Shown here: piece after piece, positions 47,026-57,196 of the stretch
Layout of the letters: each line of letters starts with the position of its first letter
Numbering within the stretch: the first letter of the stretch is position 1
Assembly: GCF_030055435.1 (NCBI RefSeq)
Contig: NZ_JASFYG010000003.1
Coordinates: forward strand, 246,184-310,183
Length of the DNA stretch: 64,000 bases
Direction: 5' to 3'
Source: Methanothermobacter sp.
GTDB lineage: Archaea > Methanobacteriota > Methanobacteria > Methanobacteriales > Methanothermobacteraceae
The notes under the pieces: model-generated
Database searches by the model: none
What the model saw: only the letters and a program-made list of their open reading frames with translations
Told to the model about the DNA's origin: nothing
Translations under genes and position numbers: made by a program

Positions 47026-47812
47026 GCGTATATCAGACTTTTTAATGGTTACCTTTCTGTTTTCATGGATACTCTGGATACCGGTTGCAATGATCTCAAA
47101 TGGCTTCACATTCCCTGAACCCATTCAGTCCTTTCTCAGAAGCCCCTATAACCCTGCGGCCTTTGGGCCGACCCTTGCTGCAGTTATCCTGACCTACAGG
47201 TACGGGGGGCGGGATGAGCTTGTCGCATTTCTGAAGAAGGGAATTAAACGTGATTTCCCGAGGATCTGGTGGGCCATAATCCTCCTCCTCTTCCCGGCTA
47301 TCACGGCTCTTTCACTTTATCTGGGTGTCCTCTGGGGTGACCCACAGCCCTTCCTCTACTGGACCTCCAACCCTCTGCTTGTCCCCATGGTGTTCCTCTA
47401 CATATTCTTCCTTGGAGGTCCCCTACAGGAGGAATTCGGGTGGAGGGGGTATGCACTTCCAAGGCTCCAGGAGAGGCACTCCCCCATCTACGCGGCAATA
47501 ATAATTGGGATTATCTGGGGACTCTGGCACATACCCCTGTTCTTTATACAGGGCAGTATACAGTCACAGGTACCCTTCTGGAGCTTCATGATCCTTATAA
47601 TATCTGCCTCGGTGATATACACCTGGGTTTACAATTCAACAGGGAGCATACTGGCTGCCATGATAATCCACACAACCGGTAACCTATCCTACCTCCTCTT
47701 CCCTGTCCAGTCAACCATCGCAGGGGGAGTGTTCCTAATGATACTCAATGTATCCGCTGCCCTGGCGGTGCTACTCTTTGCAGGATCAGAGCTTAAAACA
47801 GACTTCACTTAA
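47015..47812 (+). CDS. CPBP-family intramembrane protease
   Basis: A 265-residue membrane protein with eight helices and the CPBP motifs: EEFGWRGYALPRLQ (the Glu-Glu and Arg, about residues 140-153), a His in GLWHIPLFF (about 172) and a later His in MIIHTTGN (about 222). The family cleaves or matures membrane peptides in bacteria. The TTG start at 47015 follows AGGAGGAG at 47001-47008. This is the second CPBP protein in the window (the other is at 39693). Confidence 0.85.
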   Translation: MKSERISDFLMVTFLFSWILWIPVAMISNGFTFPEPIQSFLRSPYNPAAFGPTLAAVILTYRYGGRDELVAFLKKGIKRDFPRIWWAIILLLFPAITALSLYLGVLWGDPQPFLYWTSNPLLVPMVFLYIFFLGGPLQEEFGWRGYALPRLQERHSPIYAAIIIGIIWGLWHIPLFFIQGSIQSQVPFWSFMILIISASVIYTWVYNSTGSILAAMIIHTTGNLSYLLFPVQSTIAGGVFLMILNVSAALAVLLFAGSELKTDFT

Positions 47813-47836
47813 AACAAAAAAAGGAATTTGAGGGTT

Positions 47837-48697
47837 TCAGTATGGGTTGGGGCCCGTTACCGTTGGGTTGTCCTCTATCTGGGTCCACTCGGTGAATGAG
47901 CCCTCATATATCCTCACATCAGGGTATCCAAGGTACCACTTGAAAAGCAGAAACTCGTTGGTGGCCTCCCTTCCGGTTCCACAGCTGCAGATGATTTTCT
48001 TATCGGGTGTTGCCTCCACAGACTCCACGAGTTCCCTTATCTCCTCCTCTGGTTTCAGGAGTGTCTTATTTTCATCGTCCATGAGGCTGGCCCATGGGAG
48101 GTTAACCGCACCGGGGATGTGCCCGGGTTTTATCCAGGGCCCCTGACCCTCATAGACCTCAGGGGGTCTTGCATCAAGTACCAGGACGTCATCATCGTCC
48201 TTTATACTCTTGAACTCAGGGTACTCTATGTAGAAGTCCTCCTGCTCTTTAACAGTAAAATCTGATTCCTCTACCTCAGGGAAGACCTTTGTCACCTCTC
48301 CCCCGGCTTTCTTCCACTCTGCAAGTCCCCCGTTCAGTACAAGGACCTCTTCGTGTCCGAACCTTGCAAGGCTGTAGGCAACCATTGTCTGCTCAAGTCC
48401 GTCACCCCATCCCTTGACTCCGCCGGTGGCGGTGTATACAACGGTTGGCTTGTTTTCAACACCTGCCTGTCTGAATATCGATTCTGCGGCGTCCTTAGGG
48501 ATGTACATTGCGGGTGCAATACCACGGGGCTCCCTGAAGAGGCCCTCATTGAGGTACACTGCTCCTGGTATGTGCTCAAGTATGTAGTCGTGGATGTTGG
48601 GCTGGCAGTCGATTACTTCAACATCCTCCAGGTTCTCCATGAGCCACGCCGGTGTCACCCACCTTACGCGGCCATCTCCTCCACCATATGGTTCCAT
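47837..48697 (-). CDS. sulfurtransferase (two rhodanese domains)
   Basis: A 286-residue protein with two rhodanese domains. The N-terminal domain (residues 10-130) has no catalytic cysteine; the C-terminal one has the active loop CGTGREA (near residue 243) with Cys in [10 protein letters not shown]. The sequence [13 protein letters not shown] is the usual second-domain motif. It resembles thiosulfate or mercaptopyruvate sulfurtransferases. Start ATG 48697 follows AGGAGTGAT. Sulphur transfer to cofactors or tRNA is the likely role, substrate unresolved. Confidence 0.9.
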   Translation of the reverse strand: MEPYGGGDGRVRWVTPAWLMENLEDVEVIDCQPNIHDYILEHIPGAVYLNEGLFREPRGIAPAMYIPKDAAESIFRQAGVENKPTVVYTATGGVKGWGDGLEQTMVAYSLARFGHEEVLVLNGGLAEWKKAGGEVTKVFPEVEESDFTVKEQEDFYIEYPEFKSIKDDDDVLVLDARPPEVYEGQGPWIKPGHIPGAVNLPWASLMDDENKTLLKPEEEIRELVESVEATPDKKIICSCGTGREATNEFLLFKWYLGYPDVRIYEGSFTEWTQIEDNPTVTGPNPY

Positions 48698-48830
48698 TAT
48701 TGATCACTCCTAACATCTGGTGTATTAGATTATGTTGAATGGTGGATATACATCTTTTCATTGAAATTATGAAAAAATTAATGGAGATACGGCTAATGGA
48801 TGGATGATTTTCAATCCTCATGCAGTTTTT

Positions 48831-49217
48831 TCAGTCCCCGAACCTCTTTCTGTAGTAGATGAGACCTTCAGGTTCCCTCCCCATCAACCTCCCGGTTAAA
48901 CCCTGATTCAGAAACTCATCCACAACGCCCTCAAGAACCTCGAGCCTTTCCCGGGCATCGTCAAGGAGGCCCTTGGTTATCTCTATCCTGTGCTTGAGGC
49001 GGTTGTTCTCATCCTCGAGTTCCTGGATGTTCCTGAGCTTAAGATCAAGCTTCATGACTTGGAGCCTGTTGACCTCCTCCTGCAGTTCCGACTTCTCGGA
49101 CCTCAGCTCATCAACACGTCCCCTGCACTCAGCGAGCTTCAGTTCAAGTTCCCTTATCCTTTTATCCTTCTCCTTTATCTCAAACTCCAGTTCTTCAATT
49201 CTCTCTTCATGATCCAT
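48831..49217 (-). CDS. coiled-coil protein
   Basis: A 128-residue protein that is nearly all one long coiled coil (residues 1-105, heptads such as RIEELEFEIKEKDKRIRELE and LQEEVNRLQVMKLDLK), with a C-terminal section GLTGRLMGREPEGLIYYRKRF. TAGGAGG is six bases before the ATG at 49217. It is expressed divergently from nothing and lies just behind the MgtE-type gene on the same strand, 14 bases away. Family not recognised; possibly structural or an adaptor. Confidence 0.65.
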   Translation of the reverse strand: MDHEERIEELEFEIKEKDKRIRELELKLAECRGRVDELRSEKSELQEEVNRLQVMKLDLKLRNIQELEDENNRLKHRIEITKGLLDDARERLEVLEGVVDEFLNQGLTGRLMGREPEGLIYYRKRFGD

Positions 49218-49230
49218 GAAAGTCCTCCTA

Positions 49231-50159
49231 TTAGAGTATTGGCGATGCAACACTCAGGTATATCAGCGTTGTTGTAAAGTCACTGAGGATGGTTGCAAGG
49301 GGTCCGGCTGCAACCGCCGGGTCAAAGCCGAGCCTCCGGAATACCAGGGGGGATGCGGTGGATATGAAGACAGCTGCAAGAACACTGAAAAACATGGATA
49401 TGAAGACGATCAACCCCAGTGAAGGGTTCATCCTTGTAAGACCAGCCATCAAACCAGCGAAGGCAGATGAAAGGGCCCCTATCCCTGCCGCCACCATAAC
49501 CTCCCTTCTGATATAGAGGAGGGGCCTCATTGAGGGGTCCACAGCGATCTTACGTATTATAAGGGCCTCTGACTGGGTTCCGACGGCGTCACTCATGTAA
49601 ACCATTATGGGTATGAATGATGCCAGTGCTATGAACTCTGATAGGAGGCCCTCAAAGCTACCTATGAGGGCTGCTGTTATGGTACCGCCTATGACTCCCA
49701 CCACCAGCCAGGGTACCCTTGACCTCACCATGTTCAGCGCCCCCAGGTCCTCGTCGATGACCCTGTGGAATACTCCCCCGAAGTGCAGGATGTCCCGGTC
49801 GGCCTCCATCTTCAGTATCCTTATGATCTCATCATGGGTCACCACACCCATGAATCTACCCTCATGGTCAACCACGGGTATGGCCTTAATTCCATGTGAA
49901 AGTGCCAGGTAGGGTATATCAAACAGGTCATCTTCAGGGGGTAAGGATATAATATCCCTCTTCATGATGTCACCGAGTTTTCCATCGGCGGAGAGGAGTT
50001 CCCTCATGGATGCGACACCCAGAAGTTTACCATCCTCAAGGATGTAGACGTAGTCTATGCTGTCATATTCCCCAACCTTTCCCCTACATTTCTGAGGACA
50101 TCAGCCGTGGACATGTCGGGGGTGGCTGATGGGATCCTGTCTGTTATTCGGAACTTCAT
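49231..50159 (-). pseudogene. MgtE-type divalent cation transporter, frameshifted
   Basis: The intact part (49231-50007, 258 residues) has a CBS domain and five membrane helices of the MgtE channel (SDAVGTQSEALIIRK and PLATILSDFTTTLIYL). A proper start with AGAGGTAT lies at 50159 (MKFRITDRIPSATPDMSTADVLRN), but that frame ends at TAG 50055-50057. If one C were added in the run at 50070-50073, the frame would read LGEYDSIDYVYILEDGKLLG and join the intact part, giving 309 residues. So it is a one-base shift in a homopolymer: true frameshift, or an assembly error. A Mg/Co transporter role is likely if functional. Confidence 0.72.
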
Positions 50160-50203
50160 GATACCTCTTTTCTGTGTGGAGTTTTAATCGTTTCTTTACT
50201 GTA

Positions 50204-52450
50204 TCAGTATCTTTCTGTGTATCCCAGTTCCCTGAACCTGAGGGTGACGGTTAAACCATCTCCTGTTTCAATGTTCATGTAGGCGTCAAGCTGGTCTGAA
50301 AGGGCCCTTACAAGGTACCATCCCATATTACCTGATCCCTCAAGCACCTCTGGGGACTTAACTCCCCTCCCATCATCTGAGACCACGAGTTCAAAGCATC
50401 CATTGAGGTCCTTTAACTCCACTTTGATGTTCTCTGCACCGGAGTGTTCCAGTGAATTGGTGACGAGTTCATTTACTATGAGTCCAAGAGGGAGGCTTGT
50501 CTCAAGGTTGAATTCAAGGTCCTCTATATCTGTCTCGATCATGATGGAACCCTTCTCCACCTGCCCCTGGCTTATCTTTGAGATAAGGTTCATGAGGTAG
50601 TCCCTTATCCTTATGTTTGTGAGGTCTGTTGAGCGGTAGAGGTGCTCGTGGACAAGGGCAATGGACCTTATACGGTCACGGCTCTCCCTGAGGACCCTTG
50701 AGAGTTCCTCTGATTCCACCTTGCGCTCCTGTATGCTGAGGAGGCTTGAGATTATCTGGAGGTTGTTCTTGACACGGTGGTGTATCTCCCGGAGCAGTAG
50801 CTCCTTCTCCCTGAGGGACCTGATTATATCGGTCTGGTCCTCCACTATGAGGATGAGTTCATCTCCAACATGTGTAAGCTTGAGGTTCGCATATATGATT
50901 TCACCATCGGCTTTGAGGAGGCGCCGGCTTCCCTCAACATCTTCCTCTGAATCCTCCGGGTGTATGATTTCCTTGAGGTTTCTCCCCTCAAGATCATCCT
51001 TCCGGTAGCCAAGAACGGATTCCGCCCTGTTGTTGCAGTCCTTTATGGTGAGGTCCTCTTCCAGTGAGATTATTGGGCTTGGTGCCAGTTCGAATATCTC
51101 CCGGTATCTCTTCTCACTCATCTCAAGGGCTTTTCTGGCCTTCTGAATCTCTGTTATATCCTCACCTGAGATTATGCTCCCGGTGAACTCACCATTTTCC
51201 CTCAGGAACCTGACATGCCATGCCACGATCTTTCTTTTACCATTACAGGTTATTATATTTCCTGTCAGGTGGTAACCATACTCACCTGAATTGATCTTGC
51301 TGTTGTAGAGTTCCTCGCGCCACTCACGGTCCTCAGGGGGTACGAAGACCATGAACCAGTTTTTACCCTCAACTTCCCCACGTTCACATTCAAGGATTTC
51401 AAGACCCCTTCTGTTTATGAGTTTCACCCGGTTCCTGGCATCCAGCACCATTATGAGGGAGCCTGCAACTTCAAGGTAATTCTCAGTCTGTTTTCTTTCA
51501 TTCTCAACCTCATTTAGAAGGGTGAGGTTTTCCTTCATGGAGAGGTGCTGTCTTAAGACAAAGAGTACTATGATCACCCCAAGGGATAGGATGAGTTCAT
51601 TAGAGTGATAAACACCAATTTCAAGGATGCTGTATACTGTTAAAAGGTAGAAAAGCACTATGAATATGTGGGGGAGGTATGTGATAATTGAGAGCTTTCT
51701 CTCAACATAGACTGGTTTTGACCAGTCCTCCCTGAAGAACTCGTCCACCGCAACCAGGAGTAACAGGTAGCTCAGGGGCCAGAGGAGGTCCTGAAGACCT
51801 CCAGATAAATCTCCGATTATATTCTGGTGGACAAATGATATATCCGCAATGATAAGAACGATGACGCTCATGAGGAATATATGAAGTGTTTTTGAGCGGA
51901 ATTTGCCAAGCTTGTTTATGATCAGATCCATGAGCATGAAAATTATGATGAGGTCACCGATGGTGTAGAGTGTTGAGACAGCGACCTCCAGGAGATTCCC
52001 TCCTGCAGGAACTGTTGGCTTAACAAGGAAGACCCAGGCCGCCGATAGGGATGCTATAAGGATTATCATGAGATCTGTGATTGATCTTAGGTCGGAATAC
52101 CTCCTTACAGGGACGCTGAAGATTCCGGCTGCGAATAGGGGATAGTATATCAGGTAAAATACGTCTGCAGCTGAGGGGAATGGGCTCTGGAGGAGTATGC
52201 TCTCAAGTATGAACCATGTAAGGTCACCCAGGAATGAGAAGAACTGGGCAGTGGATAAAAGTACCAGGGTCAGGTAGAGGTGTGGGTGGACCTTTCTGGC
52301 GTAGATGCTGGCGTATATAAGCCCCAGAAACGCTGCAAGGTTTGTTATTACTGTTATCAGGGATACAATGTCATTTTTGAAGGCTGAAAACTGTGATATA
52401 ACCGAAAGAACGATAATGGCTGCTATGAATATCTTGAGGTTTCTGTCCAT
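50204..52450 (-). CDS. membrane sensor histidine kinase with PAS domains
   Basis: A 748-residue sensor. Residues 1-290 contain about nine membrane helices. Two PAS domains follow: near 310-420 (VAGSLIMVLDARNRVKLINRRGLEIL) and near 435-535 (IFELAPSPIISLEEDLTIKDCNNR). The kinase part has HisKA_2 with the phosphoacceptor EIHHRVKNNLQIISSLL near residue 556 and an ATPase with NELVTNSLEHS and DDGRG. No response regulator lies beside it. ATG 52450 follows GGGGGTG. The signal is unknown. It is transcribed divergently from ogt. Confidence 0.88.
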   Translation of the reverse strand: MDRNLKIFIAAIIVLSVISQFSAFKNDIVSLITVITNLAAFLGLIYASIYARKVHPHLYLTLVLLSTAQFFSFLGDLTWFILESILLQSPFPSAADVFYLIYYPLFAAGIFSVPVRRYSDLRSITDLMIILIASLSAAWVFLVKPTVPAGGNLLEVAVSTLYTIGDLIIIFMLMDLIINKLGKFRSKTLHIFLMSVIVLIIADISFVHQNIIGDLSGGLQDLLWPLSYLLLLVAVDEFFREDWSKPVYVERKLSIITYLPHIFIVLFYLLTVYSILEIGVYHSNELILSLGVIIVLFVLRQHLSMKENLTLLNEVENERKQTENYLEVAGSLIMVLDARNRVKLINRRGLEILECERGEVEGKNWFMVFVPPEDREWREELYNSKINSGEYGYHLTGNIITCNGKRKIVAWHVRFLRENGEFTGSIISGEDITEIQKARKALEMSEKRYREIFELAPSPIISLEEDLTIKDCNNRAESVLGYRKDDLEGRNLKEIIHPEDSEEDVEGSRRLLKADGEIIYANLKLTHVGDELILIVEDQTDIIRSLREKELLLREIHHRVKNNLQIISSLLSIQERKVESEELSRVLRESRDRIRSIALVHEHLYRSTDLTNIRIRDYLMNLISKISQGQVEKGSIMIETDIEDLEFNLETSLPLGLIVNELVTNSLEHSGAENIKVELKDLNGCFELVVSDDGRGVKSPEVLEGSGNMGWYLVRALSDQLDAYMNIETGDGLTVTLRFRELGYTERY

Positions 52451-52498
52451 AGAACACCCCCATATTAATACATTACTAACAGCAGAACATTTAAGTGT

Positions 52499-52960
52499 AT
52501 GTATATTCTGAGGCATCCACTGGCATGTGTTGCTGTTTTATGTGAGGATGGTAGGGTTCAGAGGATCTTCTTTCCCTCTGAGGGGGATAATCTTGAGGGT
52601 ACCGCCAGCGGCCAGGAATCTGAGTTCATGGCGGAACTCACAGCTTCCATATGGAGATTCCTTGATGGTGAGGACGTCCGCTTTGACCTCTCGATACTTG
52701 ACTGGGGGGTATGCACAGAATACCAGAGGAGGGTCCTCCTTGTTGTATCTGATATTCCCAGGGGCTACACACTCTCTTACGCCGAGGTCGCAGAGTCTGC
52801 AGGTGGAGGTCCAAGGAGCGTGGCAGGGGCACTGGCAGGCAACCCCTTTCCACTTATCATCCCATGTCACAGGGTTATAAGAAGCGATGGGAGCCCTGGG
52901 GGCTACCAGGGGGGCAGTGATCTTAAGAGGAGGCTCCTTGAAATGGAGGGTGTCCTTTAG
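52499..52960 (+). CDS. ogt: methylated-DNA-protein cysteine methyltransferase
   Basis: A 153-residue O6-alkylguanine-DNA alkyltransferase. It repairs O6-methylguanine by moving the alkyl group to its own cysteine in the IIPCHRVIRSDGSPGGY motif (about residues 119-133). Helix-turn-helix residues (YAEVAESAGGGPRSVAGALAGNP) precede it. A TATA-like TATTAATAC near 52464 lies about 25-30 bases before the ATG, so the mRNA is probably leaderless. The region is shared with the divergent histidine-kinase promoter. Confidence 0.95.
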   Translation: MYILRHPLACVAVLCEDGRVQRIFFPSEGDNLEGTASGQESEFMAELTASIWRFLDGEDVRFDLSILDWGVCTEYQRRVLLVVSDIPRGYTLSYAEVAESAGGGPRSVAGALAGNPFPLIIPCHRVIRSDGSPGGYQGGSDLKRRLLEMEGVL

Positions 52961-52985
52961 GATAAAAAAATGATTTGGATTGCCC

Positions 52986-53354
52986 CTAGAAAAGGAATAT
53001 GATCATGGCAAAGAGGAACATCACCAGGGCTATGGAGAGGGACTGCCGCGCCTTTCTTGGCTTTTCACCGTACCATATGAGGAATCCTATCAAACCTGCT
53101 AGGGGTGAGAATAGGAGTATAAATATGAATTCAGGTGCTGTGAGTCCCTCCATGTTCCTGTAGGGGAGTGTGCTGTAACCTTCCGGGACGTCACCCTCAA
53201 GTTTCATGCCGCATCTTCTGCAGTATACCGCATCATCGGCATTTTCGGTACCGCATCGGACGCAGATTTTCCTCTTGAGGTGTCTTCCGCACCCTGAACA
53301 GAAGTTACTGTCTTTAGGGTTCTCTGCCCCGCAGTTTACACATACAATTTTCAT
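52986..53354 (-). CDS. double zinc-ribbon membrane protein
   Basis: A 122-residue protein with two zinc ribbons, CVNCGAENPKDSNFCSGCG (residues 4-22) and CVRCGTENADDAVYCRRCG (about 30-48), a linker, and two membrane helices (FIFILLFSPLAGLIGFLIWY and LSIALVMFLFAMIIFLF). ATG 53354 gives the usual zinc-ribbon start (MKIVCVNCG); a GTG at 53426 would add 24 basic residues, and a TATA box at 53441-53452 puts transcription near 53421, leaving this open. Function not known. Confidence 0.7.
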   Translation of the reverse strand: MKIVCVNCGAENPKDSNFCSGCGRHLKRKICVRCGTENADDAVYCRRCGMKLEGDVPEGYSTLPYRNMEGLTAPEFIFILLFSPLAGLIGFLIWYGEKPRKARQSLSIALVMFLFAMIIFLF

Positions 53355-53663
53355 ATTCCCTCTGATGTTATCCAGTTTCTCCTTTCTGATATGGGGTCGG
53401 TGTTTTCTTTCTGGCATCTTAATCACTTGGCACCTTCTATCCCTACTATATAACTTTGGGGTAAAAATTTTTACAGAACCATCATCTTCGTAATAGGTAA
53501 GTTTAACGCAGTTAATCTGTTTCCCTCATCTCAGCTTCCATGAGTAACCCGAACCACCAAAAAACTTATATATGGGAATTATTTACTTTTTCGCCTTTAG
53601 TATGGGGGTTATGCAGCACACAAGTGGGCGGGGAGGTCCCATAAAAATTAAAGGAGGCTTGGG

Positions 53664-54236
53664 ATGTTTCTGAGACTGGCTGAACTGGATAATGAGAAAA
53701 AGCAGGAAATCATGGAGAGGTACCTCCGGCATATAGAGGAGATATGGTTCCGTGATGAGTACATAACAGTCTTCAATACACTCTATGAGGCAGTATTCCT
53801 GGAAAAACTCCCTGAACTAATGGACCGTTTCGTAAGGGAGGCCATAAAGGAGAGGTACCATGAACCACACCGATCATTCATGTGGTGGATCTATGAAAAG
53901 AAAAAGGACTACCTCAGGGACTCGATCTCCGTTGATAAAGACTACTTCATCATCATCTCCAGGGCATTCCAGGAACCTGGCTGGCTGGACGTGGACATGG
54001 TATTTGAATTCGTGGATCCCCTTGAAGCCGAATATGAGTTCACGGTGAATGTGATGGGGTCGGTGGTTGATAAACTCACAGAATTCGCAGATAAAACATT
54101 TGAGGATTTCATGGAAAAGATCGAGCCCGACATATACGTCCTCCACATGGAAGACGGTATCCTCCAGGAGATCTACCTCAACAAGGATATGATAAACATT
54201 GAACTGGACGATGAACTGAAATTCATATGTGTGTGA
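53664..54236 (+). CDS. uncharacterised protein
   Basis: A 190-residue soluble, mostly helical acidic protein (LAELDNEKKQEIMERYLRHIEEIWFRDEY at the start, VDPLEAEYEF in the middle). AAAGGAGG precedes the ATG at 53664; a TATA box CTTATATATGG at 53570-53580 lies about 70-80 bases before it. I do not recognise a family. A 14-bp copy of its 3' coding end recurs 54 bases past the stop (54277-54290). Confidence 0.6.
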   Translation: MFLRLAELDNEKKQEIMERYLRHIEEIWFRDEYITVFNTLYEAVFLEKLPELMDRFVREAIKERYHEPHRSFMWWIYEKKKDYLRDSISVDKDYFIIISRAFQEPGWLDVDMVFEFVDPLEAEYEFTVNVMGSVVDKLTEFADKTFEDFMEKIEPDIYVLHMEDGILQEIYLNKDMINIELDDELKFICV

Positions 54237-54474
54237 GCCAGATAGGAAGTTCTAGTTATCAATGGCTTCGAAATATGATGAACTGAAATTTACATGTGAG
54301 AGAACTTCAGAAAAAATACCTTTGAGGCATTCCTCTTCTACGGTACATAACTTCAGGGTACAATCATAACTGCTCCTCATAATGTACCACAGCAGATTCA
54401 CTGATGGCCAAAGCTTAAGTTATCCAACCTATTATATTATGAGAGAGACAGATTCTTAGGTGAGGAGTGGTTGA
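54237..54474. repeat. spacer with a partial copy of the upstream gene's 3' end
   Basis: GATGAACTGAAATT occurs at 54210-54223 (in the gene) and again at 54277-54290, and the following ATGTGAG is shared, so about 25 bases of the gene's end (DELKF-C) are repeated. In the repeat the frame would run on as DELKFTCERTSEKIPL before a stop. It looks like a duplicated and decayed 3' end. No other gene is seen; a TATA-like ATTATATTATG lies near 54431-54441 before the AAA ATPase gene. Confidence 0.4.
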
Positions 54475-55803
54475 ATGGATTACTACCATGATGAAAAGAT
54501 GCAGGAACTCTTTGAGTTGCTCAAACAGCCAAAGACACTGGATGAAATAGACCTCTCAGTTAACTTCATAAAAAACCTCCTTCTGAAGATCATAGCAACC
54601 TATGGGAGCATACAGGTTAACAGAATACATGAGATAACAGGTCTCCATGTGGACATACTTGAGGAGTGCCTCAAGGAGATGGAGAAGGATGAGCTCTGCG
54701 CACCAACAGGTGGGGGCTTTCTCTTCCCCAGTGTAACCTACACCATCAAGAAAAAGGGAAGGAAACAGGCAGATAAACTCCTCAAGGAGAACCCCTACAT
54801 GGGGATGGCACCTGTAAGCTATGACCGCTACTTTGAAATAATGGGAAGGCAGCTTGAGGGAAGATTCCCGATAAAGATCCCCCAGGAGGTAATAGATAAG
54901 GCCTTCAGTGACGTCGTGGGGAATGAAAGCGCAAAGAAGACACTCATCGAGGGCGCGATAGGTGGTAAGGGATTATTCATCTACGGGCCGCCGGGTACAG
55001 GTAAAACCTTCATAACAAGCAAGATGTCAGACCTTCTCCCCCCACTGGTCATACCAAGGTATGTGGAGTTCAGTGAACAGGTCATACAGTTCTATGACCC
55101 TGACTTCCACCGTGCATGCCCTGAACAACCAGAGGACCCAAGGTGGGTTAAGATATACGCCCCATTTGTCTTCACAGGGTCCGAACTTACAACTGAAAAA
55201 CTTGAAACCAGATTCGACCCCAACAAGGGCGTCTATGAGACATCCCCCATAATAAAGGCCAATGGCGGAGTTCTTCTCATCGACGACCTTGGAAGACAGA
55301 AGGAAGACCACAACGCCCTCCTGAACCGCCTCATCGTCCCACTGGAGAACAAGAAGGACATGATCTACGTTAAGGGGTCCCCAATAGTCGTCCACACACA
55401 CTTCATACCTGCCTTCTCAACCAACCTTGACATAACAATAATGGACGAGGCCCACCTCAGGAGGGCGCCGCTGCATGTACACCTTGAAAAACCCAGTGTG
55501 GATGAGATAGTGGAAGTCTTCAGGCGCAACCTTGAATCAATGGGGGAGGAATACGACCCCGAGGTCCTTGAAAGGTTTGCAAGGGTCTACAAGCCGATGA
55601 CCGAGGGAGGCGAGGGCCTCCAGCCAACCTTTGCCCATGCAAGGGATATAGCCCAGATAGCCCAGGCCGTGAGGATAAGGAAGGGTGAGGACAGATTAAC
55701 CCTTGAAACCATGGAGGAGGCCCTCCAGCAGCACGTACTAATAGCACTCCAGAGGAGATTCACCCCCATGCTCTTTGAGAGAATAATAAGAAAGAAGGCA
55801 TGA
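54475..55803 (+). CDS. AAA-type ATPase with N-terminal winged-helix-like region
   Basis: A 442-residue ATPase. Residues 1-115 look like a winged-helix section (ITGLHVDILEECLKEMEKDELCAPTGGGFLFPS). The ATPase core has Walker A YGPPGTGKT (about residues 165-172), Walker B VLLIDDLGR (about 262-270), and the arginine-rich end AHARDIAQIAQAVRIRKG. It resembles a family of moderately conserved bacterial/archaeal ATPases without a set role. ATG 54475 follows GTGAGGAG. purA lies 81 bases downstream with its own TATA box, so it is likely its own unit. Confidence 0.8.
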   Translation: MDYYHDEKMQELFELLKQPKTLDEIDLSVNFIKNLLLKIIATYGSIQVNRIHEITGLHVDILEECLKEMEKDELCAPTGGGFLFPSVTYTIKKKGRKQADKLLKENPYMGMAPVSYDRYFEIMGRQLEGRFPIKIPQEVIDKAFSDVVGNESAKKTLIEGAIGGKGLFIYGPPGTGKTFITSKMSDLLPPLVIPRYVEFSEQVIQFYDPDFHRACPEQPEDPRWVKIYAPFVFTGSELTTEKLETRFDPNKGVYETSPIIKANGGVLLIDDLGRQKEDHNALLNRLIVPLENKKDMIYVKGSPIVVHTHFIPAFSTNLDITIMDEAHLRRAPLHVHLEKPSVDEIVEVFRRNLESMGEEYDPEVLERFARVYKPMTEGGEGLQPTFAHARDIAQIAQAVRIRKGEDRLTLETMEEALQQHVLIALQRRFTPMLFERIIRKKA

Positions 55804-55884
55804 GTAACCCAGTGGCAGTTTGGGAAAAACTTTTATTGCATACCCCTTAATATATGAGAGGCAGAAATTTTAAGGAGAATCAGT

Positions 55885-56907
55885 ATGACGTGCACCGTTT
55901 TAGTTGGAGGAGGATGGGGTGACGAAGGTAAAGGTAAATGCATAACCTATCTATGTTACAATGACAAGCCATCAATAATAGCAAGGGCCGGGGTGGGACC
56001 CAACGCGGGCCACTCAGTTGAATTCAGAGGTGAGAAGTATGGACTTCGCCTCACACCCTCAGGTTTCTTCCATGAGGATGCAAGGCTCCTCATAGGTGCC
56101 GGGGTCCTTGTTGACCCTGAGGTCTTCCTCCATGAAATGGAGTACCTTTCAAAGTACAATGTGGCAGAGAGGACAGGTGTCGACTACAGGTGCGCCATAA
56201 TAGAGAAGAAGCACAAGGAGCAGGACCAGTCATCCAGTTACCTCTCCAAGAAGATAGGGAGCACTGGGACAGGATGCGGACCCGCAAATGCAGACCGCGT
56301 CATGAGGACAGCGAAACTTGCACGTGAAATCAAGGAACTGGAGGATTTCCTTACAGACGTACCCCTGGAGGTCAACGAGGCCCTTGATGAGGGGGAGGAC
56401 GTCTTTGTGGAGGGATCCCAGGGATTCGGCCTTTCACTCTACTACGGCACATACCCCTATGTTACAAGCAAGGACACCACCGCAAGCACAGCCGCGGCGG
56501 ATGTGGGTATTGGACCCACAAGGGTTGATGAGGTCATAGCGGTCTTCAAATCATACATTACGAGGGTCGGTGAGGGCCCCTTCCCGACTGAGATCAGCCA
56601 GGAGGAGGCAGAGGAGCTCGGCCTTGAAGAGTATGGTACAGTCACAGGGAGAAGACGTAGGATTGGCCTGTTTGATATGGAGATGGCCAGGGAATCCTGT
56701 ATGATCAATGGGGCCACACAGATAGCTGTTACCTGTGTCGACAGACTTTACCCTCAATGTGAACGTGTCAGGGAGTACTCTGACCTCTCAGCCGAAGTGA
56801 AACGTTTCATAGAGGAGATAGAATCCGAAACAGGTGTTCCGGTCACCATAATATCCACGGGTCCATCCCTTGAGGATACAATTGACCTCAGGGATGAGCT
56901 GCTTTAA
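55885..56907 (+). CDS. purA: adenylosuccinate synthetase
   Basis: A 340-residue enzyme that turns IMP and aspartate into adenylosuccinate with GTP, toward AMP. The GTP-binding [11 protein letters not shown] (residues 8-18), GPNAGHS, the [21 protein letters not shown] segment and TGRRRRIG are typical. It is about 90 residues shorter than bacterial PurA, as expected for the archaeal short form. AAGGAGA precedes the ATG, and a TATA box (TTAATATATGAG) lies near 55848-55859. It complements purF in purine synthesis. Confidence 0.95.
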   Translation: MTCTVLVGGGWGDEGKGKCITYLCYNDKPSIIARAGVGPNAGHSVEFRGEKYGLRLTPSGFFHEDARLLIGAGVLVDPEVFLHEMEYLSKYNVAERTGVDYRCAIIEKKHKEQDQSSSYLSKKIGSTGTGCGPANADRVMRTAKLAREIKELEDFLTDVPLEVNEALDEGEDVFVEGSQGFGLSLYYGTYPYVTSKDTTASTAAADVGIGPTRVDEVIAVFKSYITRVGEGPFPTEISQEEAEELGLEEYGTVTGRRRRIGLFDMEMARESCMINGATQIAVTCVDRLYPQCERVREYSDLSAEVKRFIEEIESETGVPVTIISTGPSLEDTIDLRDELL

Positions 56908-57010
56908 TTAATCTGCTGCTTAAATCTAGGCTCTCCTGATTCTCACCCCACCCTTCTCATTCGGTTCCATCATGGCATCTTAATTTTCTGGTTTATGGAA
57001 CGAGAATAAT

Positions 57011-57046
57011 ATTACTTTAAGTAATTACTGGAGAGTAATAATTTTT
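57011..57046. promoter_or_regulatory. palindromic AGTAAT motif in a converging spacer
   Basis: The 289-bp gap between the converging purA and thiD genes holds ATTACTTTAAGTAAT (57011-57025, a perfect 7-1-7 palindrome), AGTAATTACT (57020-57029) and GAGTAATAATTTTT (57033-57046). The last is identical to 1507-1520. No gene starts here, so either a small RNA is transcribed or the match is chance or remnant. I see no open frame or stable hairpin in the rest of the gap. Confidence 0.3.
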
Positions 57047-57196
57047 GAAGGACGAATTAAATGCTTTGATGAAGAAGAAGATGTAATTTTACTTTTCCCA
57101 TAAAAAGTGCATGTAACGAGTATCTGGAATATGCTGGGTTCTGCCTTCCTGAAGATAGGCAACTTTTACAGCTTTATGTAGGGAATGACTTCTGCA

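Noticed and set aside
54271..54310. C/D box RNA at ATGATGA-CTGA after the 53664 gene
   Set aside because: The boxes are only two bases apart and are explained by the repeat of the gene end.
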